64,000 nt of DNA from assembly GCA_013399855.1 (NCBI GenBank), contig VXAY01001003.1:1046066-1110065 (forward strand), read 5' to 3'. Both the position numbers and the translations under genes were made by a program. Every line of letters begins with the position of its first letter. Positions within the stretch are counted from its first letter, which is position 1. This document shows positions 22,801 through 37,200 of the stretch, piece after piece. The notes under the pieces were generated by a model. It was not told the origin of the DNA, made no database searches, and was given only the letters and a program-made list of their open reading frames with translations. Source of the stretch: Oxyruncus cristatus (taxonomy: Eukaryota; Chordata; Aves; Passeriformes; Cotingidae).

Positions 22801-25800
22801 TCTCACACAACAATTGCCTAATTTTCCTTTCCCATTCTGTCCCCCAGGACAAGCCAGAACAAATGTATCTCACATTCTCCCGTTGCAAAGGATTAGCCAG
22901 ATTTTGAGCCCGCATTCCAGACGATTGGTATTTGTCTCTTACACCTTCATCGTGGTACAACAGGAAGTGGCCTTTCCTGACTGGAGCCCACATGGGACAG
23001 GGCTGCAGCTCAGCCTCATGCCTGGATGGCTCCAGAAAGCCCTTTCCAAAAGCAAGAAACAGCAACGGAGCCCGTAGTCACAAGTAAATCACTTGGAGAG
23101 TTTTTCCCACTGAAAATGGGGATTTTTGCATCTGATGGTACCTGATTCCTTTCTACGTTCTTCAAAATGAAGAAATTCAACGCAGACTTTGGGCTCTGAC
23201 TCTCAGTCCCTGAAGCCAACAGCTGTGCAGGCACAAGACCTGCCTCGACGAGCATGACTGCCCTGCTTTCCTGCTAGGAAAAGTACAGAGAGAGAGAAAG
23301 GACGGATGGATGCGTGCTCCAACTGTGCAATTCCCATCCCAGCCTATCACTCATGCTACAGCAGGACAGGCTTTTCCTTGCTTCCAGGAGGAACTTTGCT
23401 CCTCTCAGACACGGCCTTGGGTTTCTCCGTGGCTCTGGCCAAGGCCCAGCAGGAACTGAGGCAGGAGGAGGTGCTGGCTGGGGGGCTCTGGGCCCATCCA
23501 GTTCTCCAGGGGCTGTGAAGCCCCCATGGCACGTGTCCCAGCAGCCAGAGGGTGAGATTCCCACCTTCCCCACCCTGCTGCCCACAGAAGGCAGAGATCA
23601 GCATGAGGGGTGGGTTACTCTTCCTGCCAACCTTCCCCTCAACCAAATCCAGCATCAGTTCAGAGAGAGGAACTGTCACACTGTCCTTCAGTTAATTCAA
23701 TGGATATGGATACCACAAGACTCCAGGGCAGTTGTTGGCTTTTCCTCCCTGTTGCAGCCTGCACTCCAAAGTATTTCCATGTACGAGTGTCTTGGAAGAT
23801 ATTAGAGGAAGTAGCTCAGACAGTGCTGTCCAAGGACAACAGCTCTGCTGCTCACATCAGACTCCAGGAACTAATGGAGAACCTGGGCTGCTGCCAGATG
23901 CCACCCTCCTGATGGGTGTTGCCCTCCCAAAAAATCTCATTATTCCCAAGGCAGACTCAGGTACAGGATGGGAAACCCCAAGATCCACCCCGTGAGGGGC
24001 AGCAACAGATCCTGAGGGCTTTAACAGGCAAAATGTGGCTGTGACTGTTCCAATGTCCCAAATATTTGATACCCAAGGCTAGCAGTGCTTACACTCAGCC
24101 TCTTCCAAGCCATTGGCTGCTCTTCCTCAGGTTTAATAGGAACAGGACCTGAAGACCAACAAACCCTGATCAAATCTAGCTCAGTTCTCGAGCCATGATA
24201 GGACACCCTCAGACAAAGGCAAATTCCCTTTGTTGACAATGTGCAGGCTCCAAGCAGGGACACACAGCCCTCAGCCCACAGGACACTGCCCAATTCCAGC
24301 CCGATTCTAACTGCAGGATGGGTGTTTCTCTTTCACCATAATGCAACATTCCAGTTCAATGAAAACCAGGCAGGCAGCCCCAGAAAGCAGCAAGGCTGCT
24401 GCAAACAATGCCATTAACCAGTTACACAACAGAGCTAAGAAAACAAAGCAACCATTTCCTCACTCCCTCCCCACCTTCCTCCAACCTCAGGCTCCAGCCA
24501 GGAGCCCCAGGCTTGATCCTCACCCCCCAGGGCATCTGCTGCTCTTGCTTCCTTGCCACCACGCCAACCCTGGCTTTTATTCATCCCAAAATTATCAAAC
24601 CCTGAAGTTTCAGGCAAGGTGGGGCTAACTAGGATGAAGACATTTACATAATAAAATCTCAACCAGCTGTTCTGCCAGTCTGGACCTGGAATGCTGCCCA
24701 GCGGAAATGAACCACTCCGGAGGCCAACCCCCGGGATTCAGAGGCAGATGTAAGTGATCCCAGCAAACCCAGCACGGGTGGTGGGAACACGTTGCACACA
24801 TGGAGCGAGGCACAGGCTTGCTTAGGGAAGCCACTGGTGCCAGACAGGAGCTCAAACACTTAAATCTCGAGCTTCGGCTCTCCAGTTAACTCTTTCCTCC
24901 AAGAGCAAACGCTGCTGAACCTGAAGGGACTCACCTGTTTGCTCTTCAAACAAGAGCACTTCAGTGTACTGTACATTTTAAGGCTTGCTCTTAACAAGGA
25001 ACAGAAAAAAAATCCGAGTGCAGAGGAATTTGCTTGATATATCTATGTAAAAACCTATATATAAAACATGAGAAACCCCCTCACCTTTGTGTTGGCTGCA
25101 ATCCAATTAGAAGTTTCACTGTCATCGTCGCACTTCTTAATCCATTTCTTTAACCACTGTCAGAAAAATGGTGAAAGAAGAGAGTTAAGTCTAAATAGAG
25201 GAACTGGAAATGTTCCCAAGGCACCTGCTTGCATTAAGGAAAGGTACACACAGCCACATGGGAATAGGGGGGGTAGGTGCTGGGAAACTGCAAACAGCAG
25301 CTAATTTAGGTGCAGACAGTTCCTGCAGCACCGTCCCGATGCAGCGAGCACGAGCACCCCCACAAACACTTCTGCCAACTCGCTGCTGTTCTCCAGTTGA
25401 ATCAACACAAACGTCATGTTGGACTCTGAAACAATGACATTTTGGTTTCCAGGTGACCTAATTGTGGCCTTCCAGGACCTGAAGGGAGCTGACAAGAAAG
25501 ATGGAGAGAGACTATTCCGAAGGGCCTAGGGGGACTGGCTCCAAAGTGACAGAGGGCAGGGTTGGATGGGATAGTGGGAAGGAATTCTTGGCTGGGAGGG
25601 TGGGGAGGCCCTGGCACAGGTTGCCTAGAGAAGCTGTAGGTGTCCCACCCCTGGAAGCATCCAAGGCCAGGTTGGACAGGGCTTGGAGCACCTGGTGGAA
25701 GGTGTCCCTGCCCATGGCAGGGGGGTGGGATTGGATCACCTTTCAGGTCCTCTCCAACCCAAACCACTCTCTTAACAGTGATGTGCCAAAACTGCTGTCA

Positions 25801-28244
25801 GACCCTCTGTGATGCAGAGCTTCACATCAGCCAGGTTTTTCCTCAGGCTTGCAAAGCTCACCTTATGCTCATTTCTTTTTTAAACCTTAGTGAGAACACG
25901 GCTTTATCAAAGTTAACAAAAGCAAAACACCGCTTGCACCTGCTAGATAATAACCTGACCACATCCAGCCTGGAAAGACCAACTAAATCCTGCTGAACCT
26001 TTGCTGGGGTTCCCCTCCCCTCTCCCAAGACAGGTTTTGTGTCCCTAGGAAGGCAAAGTGCTGTGTCCCCAAGGCATGGAACATGTCTGAACCTGAGCTC
26101 TGCACAGGCCACAGCCTCCCAGGCTTGGTTATAGTTTCTGACAGCTCCACAAACAGTTCCACAGCTCAGGGCACTGCAGCAGGTCCAGGACCAAATTAAT
26201 TCCTTCAGTACAACAGATCGATCACACGCCTGACAAAGCACCAAACACTGACAAACGCCTCGTACAGGAATGCTTTCTGTCCAAAAAGCATCTTCCTCCC
26301 TCTGCAGAGGGTCACAGGTGGAACAGCCTCCTTCTCCACACAATTCCCACTTGGCTGAGGCACCTTTCCTTCACAAGGGTCAACTCTGAGGCTCCAAGCA
26401 TGGCAGGAAAGGCCTCCAGTATGATTCAACTGATTCTTCTCCCCCTGTGGTCTAAACAACTGAGCTACTCTGCTTCCTGACAGGAACAAGAGTTGGACTC
26501 GAGGATCCTTGTGGGTCCCTTCCAACTCAGGATATTCTACGATATGCCAAGCGTGGGCTTCATTTCTAAGTCCTGCACACAAACTGACTTCAAACTTCCA
26601 AGTTGTGCATTTAGAAAAGAACTTTGAGGTGCTCACCTTGCATTTAACAGGATCATGCCAGTTTTCACCGCAGTTAAAGCTGTGAGGGAAAGAAAGGGGA
26701 AAAGTAAGCAAACAGGGCAGATAATTGTACTTTTAATTAAACAGGACAAGTTTTCTTCTGAGTTATTCTAATGAGAGACCACAGCCAGTCCTAAGGAAAC
26801 ATCTAAGCCTACACTGCCCTCCAGCATCAAATCCCTCAAAGGCCATTTCAAAACAGCATGGGACAAGGGGGAATGGCTTCAAACTGCCAGAGGGCAGGGT
26901 TCGATGGGATATTGGGAAGGAATCCTTTCCTGTCAGGGTGGTGAGGCCCTGGCCCAGGTTGCCCAGAGAAGCTGTGGCTGCCCCTGAATCCCTGGAAGTG
27001 TCCAAGGCGAGGCTGGATGGGGCTTGGAGCAACCTGGGCTAGTGGAAGGTGTCCCTGTCCATGGCAGGGGGTGGGACTCTATCAGCTTTCAGGTCACTTC
27101 CAACCCAAACCAGTCTGGCATTCCATGAATACACCCTATCCCACTTTCAAGGCAGTAAGTAAAGAGCAGCACCGAGGTCTTGCTTACCAGAACTGACGCC
27201 CACATTTGCAGCGCACGGGTTTGGCGTCAGGATATTGGACTTTGACGACGTGGTGGCAGTCGGGGGCAGGACACCACTTTAACAGTCGATTACACTGCAG
27301 GACAGAGCACAAGACCCACAGGATGGGACAGGGATGTGCACAAGGACACCTCCTGCCCTGCACCCCTTGGCCATGGCTTCAACCATTTAAGAAGATTAAA
27401 CCCAAACCCGCCGCAAACATCACTTCAAACAAAGGCTTCCAACTTGATCCCAGTAACCTCCATCCTGGGCTCTACAGCGAATCTGAACACACACAACTGG
27501 GAAACTGGGATAGTGGAAAGCCTTCCAAAGCGCCTTTCCCACCTTTATTTTGCTTCCTCCGAGTTTTATTTTTGCTTTTGCTGAAAACAACTTTGCAGTT
27601 TTTTAATTTTAATTTTGATTTTGCAGATGTTTAAGGCATGTTCTCTTTCACGACCCTGTCTCCTGGTTTTCAGCATCAAGCATCTCAGATAACATTCCAG
27701 AACTCTAAATATTAAGTGCTCCTCAGAACCTGTATATTAAACAACAGCTCTTGCATTCTCTTCATCTCTGGGTCTTTTGTCATAAAGGTTTTTTAATCTT
27801 TTCCTACAACTATCCCTGTAACCCAAAGGGCTACAAAACAATCTCTGTGGTCACACTTGATTAGGGATTATGCAAAAAAACCTGCTCTGCAGTTATAAAA
27901 TAGCCTCAAGTCTCTGGTTTGGTACATATGCAAGACAAAACCAACCTAGAAATCATTAAAAATTTCAAATCAAAACTCACCTCTACAAAACTATTGGTTA
28001 TTAGATGCTGGTACTTTAATTTAACCTTGGAATCTGTGATCAGACGCCTGTGGGCAGGGAAAAAACAGAAAAATTGTAGTAGAAAACGCATTTTTTCCAT
28101 ACATATCCAGTAAGTTAAGACAAGAGAAATGGGTTTGATTCGTCCCTCTACATTTGCAGGTACTTTTTGTACTTACTTGATCTCTACTTACTTGTTAGAT
28201 CACTTATTACTATGAAAACTTACATGCATTGTATTTTATATATA

Positions 28245-28277
<33 letters not shown>

Positions 28278-31200
28278 ATAAAAGTTTCAAAACCAGACAG
28301 CTCATGCATTTCAAAAGAACTGAACTTCTTGGTGGTGAGGATTTTTATTTTAAAATACTTTCCCGGAGAGCCCAAGAAACAAAGCAAATAATTGAATCAG
28401 CCCATTTACATAAAACATGCACGTTTTGTGGTAAATCCCTTTAAAAAGCTCCAGAACAACCACTGTGTGGTTCATAACTTCGGGAAGCCTCACGTTATCT
28501 GGGTTTCACTGGAATGCCACGGCTTCAGGTGAACAATTTAATGGTGTTTTAATCTGTTTACTATAAGAACAAAGTTGATTTGAATTCAACACCACTGAGG
28601 GTATACACAATGTGGACTTTTACGTCCAGACGTGGACTTTGATTCCCAGTTGGAACTGGGAGAGGAAAACTAGGCTGATGGGAACCCTTTAAAAGCACGG
28701 TGACCACTTGTCTCCTGGGCACACCAACCCAGGTGGCATTTGCAGACTGCCCAGTCTAAACACATCCAAAATACTTTAATTATGGATAGCTGAGCACCTT
28801 TATAAATGTCTTTTAGACATGACTGAAGTGTCTTCCCCATATCTGAATACAAAGCTGGATTAATGCACCCCTGCGGAACACAAGCTTTCTACAGGTCATA
28901 AACACTGGAATTACTGGGTTATCCATTTCAGGTGCAGCCCAACCCAAGAGAACTCCTGCATGTTACCCTGCCAATGCTCGTTAGGGATGTTGCATAAACC
29001 CCAGCCCTGGGCAGCCCGGGGAGCTCCTCACCAAACCACATGCTGGTTATTACATAAAACACAGCACGTGGCAGCTCAATTCCCAGGGCTAAAATAAAAC
29101 AAATCAGCTGACAAAGCATCTCTTCAGCCCCGTGTCCACGGCAAGCCTGCAATTCCCAAACTTGGATTTAACACGAATTATAAATTGCACTTCTTTACCC
29201 CGTACTCGGGCTTGTAGCCATAGCAAATGTCACTTCAAAAATGTATTGTATTGTAAGTACGTATCAGGAACTGGAATTTAAATTAATAATCCTGCCATGA
29301 CTAACCAGAGCACATGGAGCACACAATCCACTGGTTGTCTGTTTATCAAAATGCTTTGATTGCCCCATGTCAACAACCTCACCTGCTCAAGGTCCCTACA
29401 GTACCACTCAGGTCAAGACCTTCAAGAACTTTGCTTGGAATATGACTATCTTTTGCCAAATCATAAAGGAAACTAGACAAATTAAAAGATGAAACCCCTG
29501 CCCAGTGCCCCGAAATCATATTTTGGGGTACATTCCTCTGTGGGCAAAGCTCGAAAAGAAACAACTTCCCCAAAAAAGGCCAGGCTAGAATAGCAAACTC
29601 TTGAAAAAACAGCCTTTAACTTTGATCTCTTTTTGGGCGCTTAGTTTGGAACTACACAACCTCAAAACCTCATCCAAAGATGGGAACAATCCTTTATCAG
29701 ACCATAAATTAGAAGTGAGGCAGAATTCCCTATGACCTCCAAACAGGAACCCAAAATCCATCCATTCCCACTGAGTGGGCTGATTTCAGTCACCCAGGGC
29801 AGTAATGAGGGCAGCCTGCCTTGCTCATTAATGCAATTAACAACTTGGCATGGGGCTGAAAGCAATTCCCAGGAGCACAAGCAAAGGTGAGCAAGGGATA
29901 GCCATGGATCACCCCCAGCCAGGCTGGAGGTCCTGGAACAGACCTTCCCTTCAACCTTCCCACTCGAGTTCAACAAGGAAACACGACTCTAAGCTGGCCA
30001 AATACTCACAAATCCAGGAAAGTCACGTGAATTGCCAAGTTTGGACTCATATGGAGATAATCCAACTTGGAGATGAGGGCAAGTCCCGAGAAGGGAGCAA
30101 AGGAACAACTTGGCCCACCTGCATCAGTGTCCTGATGGATGAAGACTGATGTCCCTACACATGGCATGTTAATCCTAGGTTTCTATTGCTTGGAAAGCTG
30201 GAGACTTTGTAAAAAGGAAAAGACCTAAAAAGAGAATAACTGAGGACACAGAAATGGATACTGATTCCAGTTTGATAGGTTTGATAGCATCTTTCCACTT
30301 GCTATTTCCTAAGACTGCCAGTTGTCCATCTAGGCTTCTAAAGAAAGCATTAGACTCTGGCAAAAAACGCACCTCCCCCCCCAAAATCCAGGTAAGATCA
30401 GGGGAGGGTGGAGTTTTAACTCCAGAAAATGTTTCTAGTGTTACTTAGACAAAGGGACCTTGGTTGCTTCAGCCCCCAGATGCCATTTCCCTATCCCAGG
30501 TCTCCTGCCTCTGCCTCCTCCAGGCAAGGGGGAATCCCACGGCACTGCTCTCCTCTTCTCCCATCCCTTCCTTGCTGCTGCCACCACGGCCTGCAGTGAT
30601 TTCAGCTACTCTACTTCACAAGCACTATTTGAACAGCTCATTCCAACTGTTGCAATCAAGAAAACACTCAAAAAAACTTCCTGCTGAGAGCGTTCAACAC
30701 CCCAAGTTGAAGTTAAACTCTGATAAACAGAAATCTCAGTCGAGTTACTCAAGATATGCCAACTTCAGCTCAGCTTCCACGCACTGAACTCTACAAACCA
30801 CCCCTCAACAGGGCACTTCAGCTCCTTCCACTTCCATCCAGCCTACACTCCATGACTAACCGAGAGCCACGACTGCAGAGGGATTGGGAAAATCACTACT
30901 CTGAAAGCAACCGATAATAAACCCCAGCAAATTAATATCAATGAGTGAGTCAGGCTTCAGGAAGGAAAGAATAAGGTAACAGAATAAGCCCCCATTGAGA
31001 TGCTTTTTAGCAAGAAGAATTAAAATGAACTTAATGAAGGTTCAGGATTACGAAGGATATTACTCATTCAATAACCTCCCCCAATACAAAAGAGAAGGAA
31101 GCTGGTGGAATTCACTGCTCCACCACATGTGAGCAGTCATCCTACAGCTGGACAACTTAATAACTCCAGAGACACAGGCTCACACAGCAGCTTAACCCAA

Positions 31201-34200
31201 TCTGGTGTGTGAGGGTACCTTGCTTCCTATGGTGGGCTTAAAACACACCCTACACCAGCCTGTAGGACTCGTGTACTCTGACTCACCCATTATCTTACAG
31301 GACTTGGGGAACCAGTGGGTTGGCCTGGGAAGGAAGGCCCAAATTCCTACATGAATCAAAGGAAACAAAATGCACAAAGCAGTTAAAGTGAGTTTGGCAA
31401 TTCTGGTCTCATGACCAAACTGGCCAGGGAGTCTCTCCTCTGCCAGTGCTGCCACATGGGTTTTTCAGAGCCACAAAGGAAGTCAGGAGACATTCCAATA
31501 TCAAAACAGACCATCCAAGACAGACCTCTCTGCTGCCTGAAAGCCTGGGTGCAGTCTGTTAGGAGCATGTCAATACATCTTAACAGCACATGAGTAACAA
31601 AATGCAAAGAGAGGAAAGCCAAGAGGTAGGAACTGAGCGTACTCACATAACTGTGTTGTCGTCCACTAAGATATCACAGCCATGGGCAGGGCATGAAATG
31701 GTCTGAAAAACACAAAAAGGGCATGGGAGGAACAGTGTTTATCCTATTTTTGTTTCACAGAGAATTCCAAGGCAACAGACTTCACCACAATCCATAGCAA
31801 AAAGAGTGCTTTAGCTCTCCCACCACGTCCCAGGTGTGGCCCCGTGGAAGATTCCTCCTCCCACCTGCACCAACCCCAAGGAATTCCCTCCAGATCCACC
31901 TGTGGCAGAGGTTGCAGCCCCCAAACCTTTGGGGTTTGGGTTTTCTCTGTTGCTCTTTTGGATTTTTTAAACTTTACTACGGAATACTCTCTCTTTTCTT
32001 TCCTCCTCCTCTCCAATACCCAGAATTTCCAGAAATAAGCCATGAGGTGAGCTGGCATTTTACCTGTCCCATGCCTTCCTCCATTATTTTGGTAGTTAAA
32101 TATTCACTCCAGCACTGCATACAGAACTTGTGTCCACACTCTAGGCCAGTAAAGTACTGCAATGACAGAGAACACCAGGCATTGGATTGTTTTATCACAT
32201 GGATTCACTCCATAGTTTCCATCTCCTTGGTACTGTGCAGTTCACCCATCACATCTCTCACCCCCACACCAACCTTGAGACACTATTTATTTTGCATCAT
32301 CACCACTACAGAACATTGCCCAGGCAGCTTTAGTCACGCTTCCAAAGCCAGGCTCTAATCCCCAACCCCAGCAGTAAGGAAAGGTGTGGCCCATGTTTCC
32401 ATCCTGCCTGCCCATTTCAATTTATCCTTGTTTTAGGAGTGTACACGGAGCTCTCTCCTGTTTTACTCTGTAAATCAGTCAAATAAATGCAACACTACAC
32501 AGGTCACAGTGATAGGATTATGATGCAGAGTCTTCATTCCTCCTTTTTTTTTTTCCACTTGGCACATGTGGGTGCTGCCCAAAATCCCAGACCTCCTTGG
32601 GAAACTTCCCCCTGAAACCCAGATGCTCATCAGATGAAGACACTAAAGATCCTAACTGGTAGGTGTAAATTACTAAATAAAATTCAATAATGATCAGCTG
32701 TCACAGAGAACAAGGACAACTCCATCCTTGTCTGCATCACCTGCACAGAGTGTGTCAAGATTCCATCTGGGACCGAGTGGTTACACAAGGGGTGGAAAAG
32801 CAAACACTGCTGAGGAAACACTGGAATTAAGGTACTTTTCTCTGGTCAGCTTAAAGTTATTTTACATCAGAGCCAGGGGCAAGGAAAACTGTATTTAAAA
32901 CACTTCACCTGTACCACCATACAGGTAATATTTGCTGGCTTAGCTTTTCAAACCATCATCTTCTCAGCCAGTGAGATAAAACCAGAACTCCACCCTGAGA
33001 TACCATCAACCTGCACGAACCTCCACAGAGAAAAGGACCCGGAATCCTCTGCAGAACAGCCCGAAACAGCAGCAGGATGGTGGTAACTGAGGAAAGGGGA
33101 GTCCATTTTAAGAAAATATTCTTCCCAAACCGCCTCCTTGACCATCACAGGTTTATCTTGTCCCTCCCACACAGGTGTCTCAGCTGGGTTTTGCTGAGGG
33201 AAGGTGCCTGTCAGCACCTCCTTCCCACGGGCTCCCAGGCTGTGATTCACACTGGTCTGGCTCCTGCCACCAGCACAGGCTGCAACCTGTGAGCAGCAAC
33301 ACGGATCAGTCTGACCTCACCAGCCACTGAAGTGAGCTGAGCATCTCAAACACAGACGTCCACCCCAACAAAAACAACAAAGAATCAGAGAGGAGCCCAA
33401 CACCTGCGTGGTGCCAGGTACACCAGGCTGAAAAAAAAGACACCTTCCAATTCCTGACCCTTCACTGAGCCAGCTAACAAGGGATCTGATGCTCCACAGA
33501 TGCTGCTGTGCCCAAGTGACGTCCCCTGGAGCTGCAGGATTATCACTGACAAAGTACCAACAGCTCTAACTTTGGGGATGCCACAGCATGCAACTATCCC
33601 AAAGACAGCACTCACTTTTCCCAGAATTGTGGCTTCTCCACATGTGATGAGAAGCAAGCACAGACAAAGGGATCACCCCCTTAATGAACCCAAACACTCC
33701 TGCAGCAGGCACACATGAGGAACCACCACAGAACACAAAACATCTTCATTTAAGGCCTGTTCTGATTATTTCAGGCAGGGAAAAGGTTTGCTAAATGCCC
33801 ACAGAAAGGCAGCCACCACACTTCCTCCCGGGCTGCAAGGAATTCAGAGTATCTCTTGACTCTTTTCTTTACTTTGAGGGAGTTCCCAATTATTTTTGGC
33901 TCAGCTGACAGCAGATGTCAAGGGAGCCGAGCAAAAGGGCTGACGTAAAACCCCGAGTGCAAGGGGAGCAGTGGCTCCTGAGGCAGCTCTGGTGTCACCC
34001 TGTCTGTGCTCATCACCCACAGGCTGGACAACAGCAGGGTGTTCCCAAAAACACCCCCACCCCGCAGCCTGGCCCCCCAAGGAACCTGAGGGTGGGATGC
34101 AAGAGAGGACTGAGGCAAAGCCGTGACCCGCTCATTCCTGTCTTACCAGCAAGGGTTTCACCCAAAATAACTGCTGGGACTCAGCACTGCTTGATGGGGA

Positions 34201-37200
34201 CACAGAGGGGGTAAAAAATCTCCCTGAAGTTCTCAAACTTGCAGGGTGAGAGCATCAAACGCCTCGTTTTGCTTCTTAAAACCTCAGCCCACAGTTTTTT
34301 GGAGATGACTGGAGCTACAGAGACTTTGTAGGCAAATACCACCTGCAATGAGCCCACAAGAGGGGGAATGTTCAAGACTCTGACTTTCCTGCAACAACTG
34401 TACACTGCAAAACTTAACAACTTCAAACTCTCAGATTTTCATAGGCTGAAAGGGGACCTCAGGAAAAAAAATACAGATTTTATGTGGAAAAAAAAATTAG
34501 CTGAGCGTTGCAAGAGGATTTTCAAATCTGAGATCTTAGGTTAGGTACTGAACATAAACACAATCCTAGAATTTATAATTCACATTAACTAAACCAGCTT
34601 CAAAACAGCTTTCAGTCACCTTTTAGACGCAGACACTACAGCCTTTTCCTACAGGCTCCAACTTTTATGTATGGCAAAGAAACAGAGGTTCCCCTCTGAT
34701 GTGTCTTGGCTTAACACCAACTTCAGAGATGACCCTGCTCACCTGCCACTTCTCACTGGTCCAGCTAAAAATCTGCCCTTCTAACAACTGGGCCACTACT
34801 ATTTTTAAAATTTTCTTAGAGCTACAAACTCAAAAGTATTGGTGTGCTTTGTGTAGTTGCTGTCAGGAGCCAGAGAGCTGCTTCCCAGGCAGCACATGTA
34901 CCCCCAGCAAGAGGAAAGGCTGTCAGCTGTGAGTTGTACCTCCAGCCAGCACAGCAACTACATTTAAAAGGGGAGAATAATATATTAAGAGCATGACATC
35001 TAAATTTGAAGTTTCCACAAGGCCTGTTCCTGGAGATGCACACTGAGATGCCTCCTCCCTTTTTTTCTCCCTCAGCCCTCCCCCTATTTTCATTTAAAAT
35101 GTTGCATAGCCTAAAATCCAATTTATTTCCTTATTACCTAACGTGGAAAGCCTGCAGTGTTAAAACAGAAGGATTTTAGCATAAGGTAGAGGGCCAAACA
35201 AATTTCTCAAGCTTGTCTTTGTTTTCAAAGTATCTCTTTATACAAGGCAAGCAACAACTCACTTTTCCAGCTACTCTCCTAAAGGGAGGTCAGTGCACAC
35301 AAGGCTTAAGAGGAGACACATGAAGCCTTGTGGTTCCTCACCCAGGAGCAACAGTGACCTTAAAGCTGAGAACGGGAGGCCTGAAACTGGGCTTTGCTCC
35401 GCTCTGCCTGATCCAGGACAACCAGGGGGCTTCACCCCAGGCTGCTCGTGAGCCCCAAAGCTCATCGTGGTTCCCATCCCACCCAGAGCAGAGCGAAGCC
35501 TTTTGTCTGGAAAGGTCAGGTACACGGTTTAGGGTGTTTTGGAGGGGCAGGACAGCTGCCCCAGGAACGGCATGTTCCAACCAAGGAACAATCCCTCGCT
35601 GTGTCATCCTGCCTTTCGGCAAAGCCACGGATGAGCTCTCCTGTTCGAGCCTTCCCACTCGCCTCCTTTACTCCCAGGATCTCCCACCAGCACGTCCTGC
35701 CCCTGGGAAATCACAGCAGAGCTGGGACGTGCTATCAAAGTACGGGAATGCTTCCATTTTGTCACCAGCCACAAAAAGAAGCCCCACCATCACCCACCCA
35801 ACACAAACCAGGAGGCTGACCCAGAGCCCCAGCAGGCACTGCCACCCTCGCCTCCTCCCACTGAGAGGGTGTTGTGCAAACACGAGCAGATCCAAAGACA
35901 GCCACATTTTACTTCTACTCAGTTTTATTCCACACTTTCTAGTCTGACTATTTTATATCATTATTTACCACTTTTAAAAGCTGTTTCCTTCCCTGTCACT
36001 CTATTTAAGTAAATCCCTTTGCCCAGCGTGCTTTCCACGTATTTTTTCTTTCATGTACCATTTATTTGCACATCTCAACTGGTATTTGGACTTCTCAAAA
36101 ATCACCTGCTTGCTTTTTCCTGAGCTTTCCTACACTGCTGCCCGGGCCCCAGCACCCTCACAGGCTTTCTGCAGAAGAATGTTAACTTTCAGATGGGAAA
36201 CTTGGGGAGTTGCTGGTCAGGCACTCACCGAGTTTGGGTAGTTCAGATAGCAGATCTGACAGGACATATCCTGGGCTGATGACCTCGTGTTCATCTGGCG
36301 CGTCCGAGACTTTTTACTTGGATTAATTACATGACACTCTGCAAAGAGCTTCTCCAGGTTGCCATCAAAGTACCTGCACAACACAAGAGACAATGAAAAT
36401 TTAAAACCCTTCTCTGTGAGTCATTTTTCCATTCCGTTTGGGAGTTAAATGTTGCTTTCAGTACTTCCAAACTTGCACACCCACTACTTCTAACAAACTC
36501 TTCACTAGCACACCACAGAGGTGGGTATTGGACAACTCCATCACCTCAGAGATTCTCACTTGAATTGCACAGCCCTGAAATTCAAGTACCTTCAATTCTT
36601 CAGTTGCATTTCAAGTAATTCATGATTCTCCCCAGTGACTGCTTTGCATTATAACTCCAGGACAAGAAAACTAGAGCAAGAACATCCTACTTGGCAGTCC
36701 AACCTCAAGCACAGGTTTGAGGGCCCCAACTTCAATTCTCTTTCCAGTTTAAGCCTTCCATTTTTCCTAATATTCTAATCACCAGCCATTTGAGTATCTT
36801 TTGTCTCCAGTCAACCTGAGGTATTTTAAGAACCTCCTAAAAAATACAATTCCAGGCTTACAATGCTTCCAAAGGTTAGGTGCCTTGTGGATTAGAGGAT
36901 GTAAAACTGGCTGGGGGGAGACAAAAGAACACCTTTTTTCTATTTCCTATTCCCTTAAGGGAAAAGATACTGGTTTGATTTAAAGGCTTATAAAAAGCTC
37001 CTCAACTTGGGGAGGAGGACCAGACAGGAAAGAATTGTTGTCAGGCAGCTCAGCCTCTTCCCTGGATCTTTCATATCTTTCTCCAGCTGCAGCAGCTGCA
37101 AAGAACTCATTAAATCAGACAATTAACCAGCTCCATCACCTGCACATACATCCCCCAGTCAAACCCAGTCAGTCATTCCCCAGCTCCCTCACAGCACTAC

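Larger units (their letters stand above)
25157..26636 (-). other. ARIH1: ARIH1 intron 8
   Basis: 1,480 bases with two plus-oriented CR1 pieces (25520-25772 and 26490-26545). Nothing else recognised. Confidence 0.9.

Noticed and set aside
35330..35947. 205-codon open frame on the plus strand in ARIH1 intron 3
   Set aside because: Composition is Ser/Pro-rich without any family motif, and competing frames overlap it on both strands.
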